From the NCBI RefSeq assembly GCF_900105655.1, contig NZ_LT629787.1, positions 372,001-436,000 on the forward strand: a stretch of DNA of 64,000 nt. The letters are read 5' to 3'. The position numbers and the translations under genes were made by a program. The notes under the pieces are model-generated. The model was not told where the DNA came from. It did no database searches and worked only from the letters and a program-made list of their open reading frames with translations. This DNA comes from Halopseudomonas salegens. Its GTDB lineage: Bacteria > Pseudomonadota > Gammaproteobacteria > Pseudomonadales > Pseudomonadaceae. Positions 32,970 to 42,900 of the stretch are shown here, one piece after another (position 1 is the stretch's first letter; each line of letters starts with the position of its first letter).

Positions 32970-33651
32970 AAGCCATCGCATTGCGGTACTGGAGGATAAC
33001 CCTCCCCTGCGAGAAGAGTTGCTTGATCTGCTGAACGATCAGGACTGGCAAGCGGTGGGCTTCAGTAGAGCAGCCGATTTCATGCAGGCACATCGAGCCA
33101 GTGCCTTTGATGTCTTGCTGCTTGACCTTGGTCTGCCAGATGCCGATGGACTTGAGGTGGCACAACAACTGAGTCGGCAACAGGATCCAATCGGGATTAT
33201 CATTCTCAGTGCCCGTGGCAGCCTGGATGACCGTGTACGCGGACTGATGGATGGTGCTGATGCCTATGTCGGAAAGCCGTTTGAGCATGCAGAGCTCTTG
33301 GGTTACATCACTGCCTTGCTACGTCGCAAGAGGCGGCAGCAGACTGAAGGCGCATGGTGTTTACAGCCCTCACGGATGCAGTTGTTGAGCCCGGAAGGGC
33401 GTATTGCTGTGGCGCTGACGGTTCAGGAAGTGCGGCTGATCAACGCCCTGGCAGCAGAACACCCCGAATCACTCTCGCGACAACAGATGATCCATGCTTT
33501 GGGTGAAGACTATCGCCTGTACGATGAGCGCCGTCTGGAGAAGCTGGTCAGCCGTTTGCGGCAAAAGTTGCTTGAATACTGTGATGACTGTCCGATCAAG
33601 GCGGTTCGCGGCAAAGGGTACATTTTTGCTGAACTTATCCGTAGCGAATAG
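32962..33651 (+). CDS. OmpR/PhoB-type response regulator
   Basis: A 229-aa regulator. The receiver domain (1-120) has the phospho-acceptor Asp55 in LLLDLGLPDADG, the acidic ELEDN-type pocket at the N-terminus and Lys in VGKPFEHAELL. A winged-helix DNA-binding domain follows (about 130-225) with the closing KLVSRLRQKL and AVRGKGYIF. ATG 32962 has a GAGGAGGG site and overlaps the kinase stop by eight bases, so the two are a coupled two-component pair. The upstream frame start at 32941 lacks a ribosome site. It ends 26 bases from the convergent rlhA. Confidence 0.92.
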   Translation: MHESHRIAVLEDNPPLREELLDLLNDQDWQAVGFSRAADFMQAHRASAFDVLLLDLGLPDADGLEVAQQLSRQQDPIGIIILSARGSLDDRVRGLMDGADAYVGKPFEHAELLGYITALLRRKRRQQTEGAWCLQPSRMQLLSPEGRIAVALTVQEVRLINALAAEHPESLSRQQMIHALGEDYRLYDERRLEKLVSRLRQKLLEYCDDCPIKAVRGKGYIFAELIRSE

Positions 33652-33676
33652 CTGGCAGGTCGCGCTTTTATTTCCG

Positions 33677-35677
33677 CTATCGCGGCTGCGCTTTGATCGT
33701 CTTGCGCAGCTCATCCGGAGTAATCGAGCCCACAATAGTGGCCTGACTGCCGGGTAACGGCTGGCGCAGGATATTGCCCTTGATCTTGCCGATCACATGC
33801 ATCTCGCAGGGTTTGCAGTCGAACTTCAGCGTCAGGGTTTCGTTGTCGTGCACCAGCTGCATGGGTTTGGCGTTACTGCGTACGCCGGTCACGCCCTTGG
33901 CCTGTTTCGGGCACATATTGAAGGAGAAGCGCAGGCAGTGCTTGGTGATCATCACTGGTACTTCGCTGGTTTCTTCATGTGCCTCGAAGGCGGCATCAAT
34001 CAGCTCGACGCCGAAACGCTGGTAGAAGGCGCGCGCCTTGTGGTTATACACGTTCGCCAGAAAACTCAGGTGTGAATCCGGGTAGATCGGTGGCGGTACG
34101 CTGATGGCTTGGCGGCTGCCACGTGGGTGGGCGGCCAGGCGAGCGTTATCCAACTGTTCGATCAGTGCGCGGCGCAGCGCCTTGAGGCGCGACAGCGGCA
34201 CGAAGGGTATTTCCACCAGTGCCAGTTCAATGCCTGCGCAGTGGTAGTGCGTATTACCCAGTTGGGTCAGCAGATCTTCGATCTGGCTGCGCGCCCGTTC
34301 GGTATTCTGCGCCGCTTCGAAGGGGCCTTCCAGCGTCTGGTTGACGGTCACGCCCTCTTCACTGCGTGCGTTGAGTTGCAATGCATTGGCGTCACCACCG
34401 AGTAACCAGCGCAGGCCAACGCGGCGTTCAGCGGAGGGTTTTTGCAGTGCCTGCTGCCAGTTGTGGTCAAGATTGCGGTTGAGCGTCTGGCCGGCGCGCG
34501 CGCGACGCAGCGCTGCAGGCAGTTCGTTGGGCTCGATGCGGTAATGCCAGCGCGGCTGGCCGCTCTCGTCCTGATGCTGGCTGAGCAGTTCCGCGATGTT
34601 GGCGCGAAAGCCCACTACCTCGCGCTTGACCAGCACATTGAGACCATCGCCGTTGTTCAGCGGCTCCTGGCTGCTGACCAGCAGGTCGTGCTTGCGTACC
34701 TGTTGCAGTTCACCGACCGGCAGTCCGGTAAAGGTCGGGGTATCGAAGGCGCCGATATCCAGCTTGCGTTCAGTCACGAAGTAGTCGGTGCTGCCACGAT
34801 GGAAGGTCTTGTCCGGGTCAGGCACAAAGAAGTGCTCACTGCGGCCGCTGGAGGCGCGCGCCAGATGCGGGCGTTCGGCGAGAACGGCATCCAGTTGCTG
34901 GCGGTACCAGGCAGTGATGTTCTTCACATAAGCGGCATCCTTGTAACGGCCTTCGATCTTGAACGAGCGGATGCCGGCATCCACCAGAGCACCCAGGTTG
35001 GCGGTCTGGTTGTTGTCCTTCATCGACAGCAGGTGTTTTTCATAGGCGACTACGCCGCCATGCTCGTCGGTCAGGGTGTAGGGCAGGCGACAGGCCTGCG
35101 AGCAATCACCGCGGTTGGCGCTGCGCCCGGTTTGTGCATGGGAGATATTGCACTGGCCGGAAAAAGCCACGCACAGGGCGCCGTGGACAAAGAACTCCAG
35201 CGGGGTGTCGACCGCCTGATGAATGCTGCGGATCTGTTCCAGGCTGAGTTCGCGTGCCAGTACCAGTTGCGAAAAACCGGCCTGGCCAAGAAACTTTGCT
35301 TTCTCCAGACTGCGGATGTCGCACTGGGTACTGGCGTGGATCTCGATCGGCGGGATGTCCATCTCCATAATGCCCATGTCCTGCACGATCAGCGCATCCA
35401 CTCCGGCATCGTATAGCTGGTGGATCAGCTGGCGCGCAGGTTCCAGTTCCTCATCGTGGAGGATGGTGTTGAGGGTGACGAAGACTCGCGCATGGTACTG
35501 GTGGGCAAAGGGCACCAGCGCGGCAATGTCGGCCACGCTGTTCGCCGCGTTGTGCCGCGCGCCAAAGCCGGGCCCGCCAATGTACACCGCATCGGCGCCA
35601 TGCAGGATGGCTTCGCGGGCAATGGCGGCATCACGCGCTGGACTGAGCAATTCGATATGGTGGGCAGGCAGGGACAT
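33677..35677 (-). CDS. rlhA: U32-family rRNA hydroxylation protein RlhA-like
   Basis: A 666-aa peptidase-U32-family protein. The N-terminal half has the U32 barrel with GADAVYIGG, an HASTQCDIRS segment and the family core GALCVAFSGQCNIS followed by NRGDCSQACRLPY, whose Cys residues bind an iron-sulfur cluster. The C-terminal half is the long extension (DUF3656-type) with further Cys (HCLRFSFNMCPKQ, CKPCEMH), which separates RlhA/YdcP from the shorter tRNA enzyme TrhP/YegQ. E. coli RlhA is 653 aa and is needed for 5-hydroxycytidine at 23S rRNA position 2501. Stand-alone gene, with no coupling to neighbours. Confidence 0.85.
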   Translation of the reverse strand: MSLPAHHIELLSPARDAAIAREAILHGADAVYIGGPGFGARHNAANSVADIAALVPFAHQYHARVFVTLNTILHDEELEPARQLIHQLYDAGVDALIVQDMGIMEMDIPPIEIHASTQCDIRSLEKAKFLGQAGFSQLVLARELSLEQIRSIHQAVDTPLEFFVHGALCVAFSGQCNISHAQTGRSANRGDCSQACRLPYTLTDEHGGVVAYEKHLLSMKDNNQTANLGALVDAGIRSFKIEGRYKDAAYVKNITAWYRQQLDAVLAERPHLARASSGRSEHFFVPDPDKTFHRGSTDYFVTERKLDIGAFDTPTFTGLPVGELQQVRKHDLLVSSQEPLNNGDGLNVLVKREVVGFRANIAELLSQHQDESGQPRWHYRIEPNELPAALRRARAGQTLNRNLDHNWQQALQKPSAERRVGLRWLLGGDANALQLNARSEEGVTVNQTLEGPFEAAQNTERARSQIEDLLTQLGNTHYHCAGIELALVEIPFVPLSRLKALRRALIEQLDNARLAAHPRGSRQAISVPPPIYPDSHLSFLANVYNHKARAFYQRFGVELIDAAFEAHEETSEVPVMITKHCLRFSFNMCPKQAKGVTGVRSNAKPMQLVHDNETLTLKFDCKPCEMHVIGKIKGNILRQPLPGSQATIVGSITPDELRKTIKAQPR

Positions 35678-35870
35678 GGCAGCAACCGTGGACAGATAAA
35701 GAGCGCATTGTAGCCGCGCCGCTGATTCACTGCATTACCCGTGCTGCCTTTCGCCGGCTCCGGGGAGCGGTTGGATGAGACTCTGATGCTGTGAAAAGCA
35801 GAATAACGGGTTGTGCCGGGACAATAATGCTGTTCGTTCTAAAGGTGGCTGTCTCTTGATTAAGCAGATT

Positions 35871-35888
35871 AATGAACTAAAGTTCATT
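35871..35888. promoter_or_regulatory. Palindromic operator candidate upstream of the lipase gene
   Basis: A perfect palindrome with 7-bp arms (AATGAAC / GTTCATT) and a TAAA centre, 79 bases before the lipase start. The size and symmetry suit a dimeric repressor of TetR or GntR type. No regulator gene is adjacent, so the binding protein is unknown. Confidence 0.4.
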
Positions 35889-35966
35889 GTGTCTCCTGGT
35901 CAGGCGTATTCCGTAAGTGTATTGGCTGGCTGGAGAGGAAAAGCATAACAACAACAGGAGTTTACG

Positions 35967-37382
35967 ATGTCCAGGCTGTACGCGTACAACATGCCCAAAG
36001 GGCGTTCTTTACCTTCACTGGTGATGCTGGCAGTGTCGGCCCTCACCTTGTCTGGTTGCCTGAGTGGTTCGTCCGGCAGCTCTTCCTCTGACGAACTCGC
36101 ACCGGCAATGCCTGAGCTGGATGCCGAGCGGGTCCGCCCGCTGGTTTTTGTGCATGGTCTGGCGGGTAGCGGGTCGCAGTACCAGACTCAGGCGCTGCGT
36201 TTCGCCAGCAACGGTTATCCCGAAGATCTGGTCCATGCTTTCGAGTACAGTACTGCCAGTCTTCCTGAAGTCATTGCTGCCGCAAGTGGCAGTCAGGCGG
36301 CCCCTCTGGACGCCTTTATCGATAATCTGTTGGCAACCCACGACCAGGAACAGGTTTATCTGGCTTGTCACTCGCTGGGTGTTACGGTCTGCAGTAATTA
36401 TCTGGGCAACCCCGATCACGCGGCCAAAGTTGCCGGTTTTGTCGGTATTGATGGTGCCACTAACGAGACCTGTCCGGGTGATGTGCCCTGTATGGGCGTC
36501 TATGTGAATGAGGCTGCCGAGTTGGGAGAGAACAATCTGTACCTGCCGGATGAAACGCATGTGCAGGTAGCTACCTCCGAGGCTTCCTTTGCCGGTCAGT
36601 TCGAATTCTTTACCGGAGTAGAGCCGGCTCGGACACAGATTCTGCCGGTTGACGGTGACATCAGCGTGAGTGGCAGGGCAGTGCTGTTTCCGGCCAACAG
36701 TGGTGCGGCGGGTACTACCTTGAACGTCTGGTCCATTGATCCGGCCACCGGGGACCGGCAGGGGAGCGATCCACTGGCTACAGCGGACATCGACGCTACT
36801 GGTGAGTGGGGACCCTTCAATCTTCAGGCGGGCGATCATTACGAGTTCCAGCTGCTGCGTCCTGGCCGTGCCGAACACCACTTTTATCGCCAGCCATTTT
36901 TGCGCAATGCCAATCTGGTGCGTTTCAATACGTCACCAGCCGGTTCGGATATTGAGACCAATACGCATACCGGGTCGGACCATGCCGCTTTGGTCATCAG
37001 CCGGGACATGGAGTGGTGGGGTGATCGTGGCGAGGACACGGATCGCCTGGAAATCGCCACCACCAGCGCACTCTGGCCGGATGAAGAGCCTTTTGACGTG
37101 CTGACCAATATAGATGTGAACAACGTCATTGGCATTCATGTACATGACGCGGAATCACATCCTGCGATCACCTCTGGTGAGCTGTTGCCCTACTTCCCGG
37201 ACCAACCCTTTCAGTCCGGGGTGGATGTGAACATGCCGGCAACCTCGCCACCAGACGGGGTGATAACCGTGACCAGCTATCCACGCGGCGACAGCAGCCG
37301 GCCACAGGTATTCAATGTACCCAACCGGGCGTCAGCGAGTCATCGCGTGTCGTTGATCTTCAACGATTTTGTGCAGGACTAG
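35967..37382 (+). CDS. Lipase/esterase lipoprotein with C-terminal beta domains
   Basis: A 471-aa outer-membrane lipoprotein: lipobox LSGC with Cys at about residue 31, then a Gly/Ser-rich tether. An alpha/beta-hydrolase domain (about 50-225) has the oxyanion segment VFVHGLAGSGSQY and nucleophile elbow ACHSLG, where Cys replaces the usual first Gly. The rest (about 225-471) is predicted beta-rich and resembles the lipid-binding C-terminal domain of the Archaeoglobus fulgidus (family X) lipase. A late IGIHVHDAESHP segment may supply the catalytic His. An AGGAG site precedes ATG 35967. Probably hydrolyses long-chain esters at the cell surface. Confidence 0.78.
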   Translation: MSRLYAYNMPKGRSLPSLVMLAVSALTLSGCLSGSSGSSSSDELAPAMPELDAERVRPLVFVHGLAGSGSQYQTQALRFASNGYPEDLVHAFEYSTASLPEVIAAASGSQAAPLDAFIDNLLATHDQEQVYLACHSLGVTVCSNYLGNPDHAAKVAGFVGIDGATNETCPGDVPCMGVYVNEAAELGENNLYLPDETHVQVATSEASFAGQFEFFTGVEPARTQILPVDGDISVSGRAVLFPANSGAAGTTLNVWSIDPATGDRQGSDPLATADIDATGEWGPFNLQAGDHYEFQLLRPGRAEHHFYRQPFLRNANLVRFNTSPAGSDIETNTHTGSDHAALVISRDMEWWGDRGEDTDRLEIATTSALWPDEEPFDVLTNIDVNNVIGIHVHDAESHPAITSGELLPYFPDQPFQSGVDVNMPATSPPDGVITVTSYPRGDSSRPQVFNVPNRASASHRVSLIFNDFVQD

Positions 37383-37812
37383 CCGAGGCGGTTTGCCAGC
37401 ACAATCCTTACCTTCACAGCAACATCGCCGATACTTGGCTATGTTGCTGCTTCTAAGGTGTTGCTGGTGTGTAGACGTTCAAGTGACGAAGAAAACAGCA
37501 ATTCCAGCTTCAATTGCCCGACACAATCAGGAATCGTGCAAGCCCTCGAAGCATACGCCCCGATAGTGTCAAAATAATATTCTTGTGGCATGCTCTCTTC
37601 ATTTGTGTCAGGATTCAGTCGCATCCTGCGTCAAAAATGCTGAGGAAGTATGCCATACAGTATTCTAGTGGCTTTCGGGGTGAGTCCCGGGATCATTAAG
37701 ATGGTTTTGCTTGTCCGCCTGTTGGGTCAATGTTGTGCTTTTGGGCCGATATCATCTATTACCCGTCAGTGTATTGAGCATTGCTTGAAGCCCTTTCTCA
37801 AGGGCGTAAATC
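37383..37812. other. Intergenic region upstream of the nfr operon
   Basis: A 430-base, AT-richer stretch with no supported gene; two short frames here look accidental. It separates the lipase from the nfr operon and must hold the operon promoter and leader. I could not pick a reliable -35/-10 pair and see no strong terminator for the lipase gene. Confidence 0.45.
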
Positions 37813-39978
37813 ATGAGTCTTGAATGGGTCGAGCTGCTGGCGTATGTCCTGTTCGGCTTTAAATGGCTTGCGTTTATTCTGGCTTGCGCGCTGTTGCTGA
37901 TGGGGCTGGATGACCTGTTCATTGATCTGTCTTACTGGTTGCGGACATTGTGGCGGCGTTTGCGAATTTATCGGCGCAACCCGTACGCCGATGAGCAACG
38001 GTTGTTTGAAGCTCGTGAGCAACCTCTGGCTGTTATGGTTCCTGCCTGGCAGGAAACCGGTGTTATCGGGCAGATGGCGCGGTTGGCTGCCAGTACTCTG
38101 GATTATGAGAACTATCAGATTTTTGTTGGCACCTACCCGAATGATCCAGCGACCCAGGCCGAGGTGGATGAAGTCTGTCAGCGCTTCCACAATGTGCATA
38201 AAGTCGTCTGTGCCCGTCCCGGTCCGACCAGCAAAGCTGACTGCCTGAACAACATAATTGATGCAATTTTGCGGTTTGAGCAGCAGGCCAGGATAGAGTT
38301 TGCAGGTTTTATTCTGCACGACGCGGAAGATGTCATATCGCCGCTGGAACTGAGATTGTTCAACTATCTTCTGCCGCGCAAGGACTTGATTCAGGTCCCC
38401 GTTTATCCATTTCCGCCCGCATGGCACGAGTTTACCGGCGGGCACTATATTGATGAGTTTGCTGAACAACATGGCAAGGATGTCGTGGTGCGTGAGGCCA
38501 TGGTTGGCCAGGTACCCAGTGCGGGTGTTGGTACCTGCTTCAGCCGCAGAGCAATCGCGGCTCTGTTGCAGGAAAAAGACGGTATCGCATTTGATGTGCA
38601 AAGCCTTACGGAAGATTACGAAATCGGTATGCGACTTGCCGAAAAAGGCATGTCGGGGATTTTTGCCCGTTTCATGGTCAGCGACCCGCGCTATGCGACT
38701 CATCGTGAGCATAAATTCGGGGTAGTGGCTCGCGCCAGTAAAGTGATTTGTGTACGAGAACACTTTCCCCGAACGTTCAGTCAAGCGGTTCGACAGAAAT
38801 CACGATGGATCATAGGCATTGTATTTCAGGGAATGCGTTCGATGGGGTGGAGTTCTCGTCCGCTGCTTAACTATTTTCTCTGGCGAGATCGTCGCGGCGG
38901 GATAACCAACTTGATCGGTTTTCTTGTCAATCTGGTTTTTCTCGTGGTGTTGTTGATGTGGCTTGTCGGCTGGGTGGTCGACGATGCCTGGCAGTTCCTT
39001 TCCTTGCTGGGTGGAAGCGACCTGCTGCGGTGGTTACTTATTTGCAACGGCATACTGTTGTTGAACCGGCTCTTTCAACGCTTTTATTTCGTCACTTCCT
39101 ACTACGGATTGTGGCAGGGCTTGCTATCTGCCCCACGCATGGTCTGGAGTAATGTGGTGAATTTCTTCGCTAACATCCGCGCCATCCGCCAGGTTCTGCT
39201 TGAAGGAGACCCACGCCGAGTGGCCTGGGACAAGACGGATCATGAGTTCCCTGAAATTGGCGAGCCAAAACGCATCCCGTTGGGTCAACGGCTGGTGGCT
39301 ATGGGGGCAATAAGCCAATCTGACCTGCAAGCCGCCTTGCTGGCAGGTGCTGGTCGACGCATTGGACGTGAGCTACTGTCGCGCGGTTTGATTACCAGCA
39401 CACAATTGGCCAAGGCATTGGCCGATCAGGCGGGGGCTGAATATTCCGAGTTATCGCCATTCAAACTGGATTCCGGCTTGATTGCGAGGTTGCCTGCCAG
39501 GTTGGCTCTGCGTTATGCAGTCTTGCCAATGGCTGAAGAGGGAAGAACTCTGGTGCTGGCGTCTGAGCGTGCTTTGAGCGAAGTGTCGATAGGTGCTCTT
39601 GCCCGCCAGTTAAGGCGTCCAGTCAGTTATCGCATTGTGCCGCAGGGGCGGGTAACTCTGGGGCTGCGGTATTGGTATGTCCAGCAGGCCAAAAAAGATG
39701 AACGGCTTGAAAGGCTGGCACAGCAGAGTTCGGATGAGACCTTGATGGAGGCTGTCTGCCGGCATCAGGTTATGCTGGGTGACCTGGTGCAGGAAATGGG
39801 TATGTTGCCATCAACCCTGTTTGCACAGGCGATGTTTGACTTTGACCCACTGCAACAATCGCTGGGTGAGTATCTGAAGCAGCGTGGACTGATCAGTAGT
39901 GAGTTGCTTGAGCAGGCGTTGCAGGAGCAAAAGGCTCAGCAGGCGTTGTCATGGCGAGCGCTGGAGGTTTTGCCATGA
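37813..39978 (+). CDS. nfrB: NfrB-like glycosyltransferase with c-di-GMP-binding MshEN domain
   Basis: A 721-aa inner-membrane protein. An N-terminal membrane helix is followed by a family-2 glycosyltransferase (about 70-350) with VMVPAWQETGVIG, HDAED, TEDYEIG and QKSRWIIG, the nucleotide-sugar, acceptor and QxxRW motifs. Two or three membrane helices come next (about 355-440). The C-terminus carries MshEN-type motifs (IPLGQRLVAMGAISQSDL, RIGRELLSRGLITSTQL, SLGEYLKQRGLISSELL), a known c-di-GMP-binding fold. This matches E. coli NfrB, which makes the N4 glycan receptor exopolysaccharide under c-di-GMP control. AAGGG precedes ATG 37813; the stop overlaps nfrA (ATGA). Confidence 0.9.
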   Translation: MSLEWVELLAYVLFGFKWLAFILACALLLMGLDDLFIDLSYWLRTLWRRLRIYRRNPYADEQRLFEAREQPLAVMVPAWQETGVIGQMARLAASTLDYENYQIFVGTYPNDPATQAEVDEVCQRFHNVHKVVCARPGPTSKADCLNNIIDAILRFEQQARIEFAGFILHDAEDVISPLELRLFNYLLPRKDLIQVPVYPFPPAWHEFTGGHYIDEFAEQHGKDVVVREAMVGQVPSAGVGTCFSRRAIAALLQEKDGIAFDVQSLTEDYEIGMRLAEKGMSGIFARFMVSDPRYATHREHKFGVVARASKVICVREHFPRTFSQAVRQKSRWIIGIVFQGMRSMGWSSRPLLNYFLWRDRRGGITNLIGFLVNLVFLVVLLMWLVGWVVDDAWQFLSLLGGSDLLRWLLICNGILLLNRLFQRFYFVTSYYGLWQGLLSAPRMVWSNVVNFFANIRAIRQVLLEGDPRRVAWDKTDHEFPEIGEPKRIPLGQRLVAMGAISQSDLQAALLAGAGRRIGRELLSRGLITSTQLAKALADQAGAEYSELSPFKLDSGLIARLPARLALRYAVLPMAEEGRTLVLASERALSEVSIGALARQLRRPVSYRIVPQGRVTLGLRYWYVQQAKKDERLERLAQQSSDETLMEAVCRHQVMLGDLVQEMGMLPSTLFAQAMFDFDPLQQSLGEYLKQRGLISSELLEQALQEQKAQQALSWRALEVLP

Positions 39979-42900
39979 GGATAATCCTGCTACTGCTGGT
40001 GTTGATAATGACTGGCAGCCCACTCACTGCTGCGAGTGATCTGAGTAACTTTCAGCAGTATCTGAGCCACCCTTACATGCATCGTGCCTATCAAGCGGTA
40101 GAGCAGAATGACTGGCCTGAAGTTCAGCGTCTTACTGAATATCTGGTTGGCCGTGTACCGGAGCATGAGGAGGCACGCTGGCTTCTGGTTGAGTCATTGC
40201 TTCGCCAGGAGCAGATAGATTCTGCCTTGATCGAACTGCAGGGGTTACCTGTCTCCGAACGCAGGCTTGAAACCGAGGTAGAACTGAAAATTCGTCTGGT
40301 TGTTCGCGGAAGGGTTGATCAGCCAGAGCTGCTGGCTTGGTTGGCCGAGGCTGATGACAGTGCCCATGTTCGTCTATGGCAGGCAAGAAATCAGTATATA
40401 CAGCGTGCTGAAGGCAATCAGGCGGCTTTGCAGTGGCTTGCATCTGCGCCGCTGCGTGATGGCCAGGCGTTACGCATGTGGCGTGCCGTTCTCGCAGAGC
40501 AGGTTGAAGATCATCAGCAGGTGATCAGTGACTTGTACCCCTTACTTGTTGCAGAGCAGTTGGATGAGGAGCAGTGGCAACGTCTGGGTATGGCGCTGCT
40601 GGCGGTGGTTGATTTCGAGGCTGCGACTGAACTGCTTGAAATGGCGCCCAATAGAGCGGTACGCCATGAGTTCGTTGACATGTTGATAGATAGAGCAATT
40701 GCTGTGCGTCGACATGAAGTGGCATTGCATTGGTTGTCGCAACGTCAACAGCTCACTGATAGTGAGAGTCAGGTGCTTTGGGAATTGGCTCGAGTCGAGG
40801 AGAATGTTGACCTGGTTGTCACTCTGGCCGAGACGCATGAGCAGGATTGTTTTGATACCGTCGAGTGGCTGTCTGTGCGGGCTGTTGATCAGGCTCGACA
40901 GGTTTTTCTGCGCTGCCGGGCGCAAGAGCACCCCCAGCGTTGGCTGGTGCTGGGTCTTGCCTTGCAGCTGCATGAGACGATGGCCAGTCGACCTTTGACA
41001 GGCCAATGGGAAGGTATTCGCCAGGAAGAATTGGTGCGGCATTGGCTGGCTGCTGATCAATCCTCGCAAGCGTTGACATGGTTGCAAAATCAGCCGGTTG
41101 TCAACGGTACCCGTGAGCGTCGCGCGCTGTTGCAGCAGCAGCTTGGCTTGCTTGATCAGGCGTTGGTCTCATGGTTGGCAATTTATCGCCGACAGGCAAC
41201 TTCACAGGCATTGGAGCAGGCTTCCTGGCTGATGGTGGAGGCTGGTGATCGTGAGGAGGCTCTGGCGTTGCTGCTGGATGCCTTCGAAAATCAACGGCAG
41301 AGCATGTCCGAGGCATCGCTGGGCCGTCTTGGCGAGCTGTTGGCTCAGCATCCCGGACCGCTTCCAGATATACAGATGTTGCTCCCGCAGCTGCCGTTGA
41401 CCAGTCGGTTGCTGTTGCTGGATCGGCTTGCTGACAGTGGTCGTTGCGACGAAGTTATCCCACATATTTCAAAGGTCCAGCGCCAACCAGCTGAATGGCG
41501 ACTTCTGGGTCAATGTGCGCATCCCGGTCGCCCCGGAGCAGCTGTCGTGTACCTGCGCAAGGCGGTTAATGGTGGTGATGCACTAGCCAAAAGGGCCCTG
41601 GCCTATGCGCTGTTCGAGGCTGGCGACGCCGACGAGGCCTGGCGGTTGTGGTTACAGTTGTCGCCGTCTTTAAACGCCCCGGAAGAATACATGGCCATGC
41701 TGCGGAGTGGTTTGGCTGCAGGCAACATTCTGCAGGCAGAACATAAATGGCAGCAGCTTGCACTCAATGCCGAGGTTGAATATTGGCGTCTTGGGGCCGC
41801 GTTGGCTCTGTCTGCTGGCGAGTATCAATTGGCTCTGGAGCGAGATCGGCGCGCGCTTTCGTTGCAGGAATCTGCCGAGGGTTTGCATGCAGCTGCCGCT
41901 TCCGCTCTGGCGGCGGGCGAGGATCGGCAGGCGTTAATCTGGCTGCAGCGAAGTCGCGAGCTTGCCCCCGATCAGCCGGCCTATCTGCTGGAACACGCGT
42001 ATTTGCTGGCGCGTCAGGCTGAGCACCAGGAGCGTGCGCGCGCAATACCTTTGTTGCAGCGAGCTGTCGAATTCTATCCGGAAGACTTCATGTTGCAGCA
42101 AACGCTGGCACAGTTGTTGAACGAACAATCTGAGCCGACGCTGGCCCGCGCCAGCCTGCGGCAAGCGATTGACCTGGTTGAGCCAGAGTTATGGGTGGCT
42201 GATCAGGATGGTAGTGAGCTGGCTCAGCGCAAATATGAGCTACGCCGAAGTCACGAGAGTTTGAGCCGCCGCAACAGTTTTACCGTGGCCAGCAGTTGGT
42301 CGCCCTTCAGTGTAGCCTCAGCAGGGCAGCCGTTGAGGGGAGAGAACTATCAGCTAGTGCTTTGGGATCATGCGCTCGGAGAAGAGCCCGTCAATAATGG
42401 CCGCACCCTGTCCGTTTATGGCAGAGCACTGACAGCAGCGGGACGTCGAGACAGTTATTTTGAAACTGCTGGTCTGGGGGTTGGTATACGCAGCAAGCCG
42501 CTGAGTAACCAGAATCTCAACCTGTACGCTGAGCTGTACAATGAGTCCGGGTTGCGGGGGCAAGGTGGACGTGGTTTTGACCTGTTGCTGCGGGCTACCG
42601 CTTCGTTGTTCGATCAGGGTGACTATCGCAATGACTGGCGTCCGGCAGAGCAGGGCTGGCATGAACGTTCTTTGTATCTGGACGCAGCCTGGTTCGTCGA
42701 TGCCGGAGAGCTTCAGCTGTTGGGGCGCTTCCAGCAAGGTTACAACTACAAGCTTGCAAATGACTCACCGCAAACCTTGATGCCCTATGGCTTTGTCCAA
42801 GGGGTAATGGATGGAAAGGATGAGGATCTGCGCATCGGTGCCGGCCTGCGCTGGCAGTATTGGTTTGACGATGATCGATACAACGCCTGGCGTGGGCGCT

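Noticed and set aside
34442-35416. 324-codon plus-strand frame inside rlhA
   Set aside because: Antisense of a well-supported U32 protein with conserved Cys motifs.
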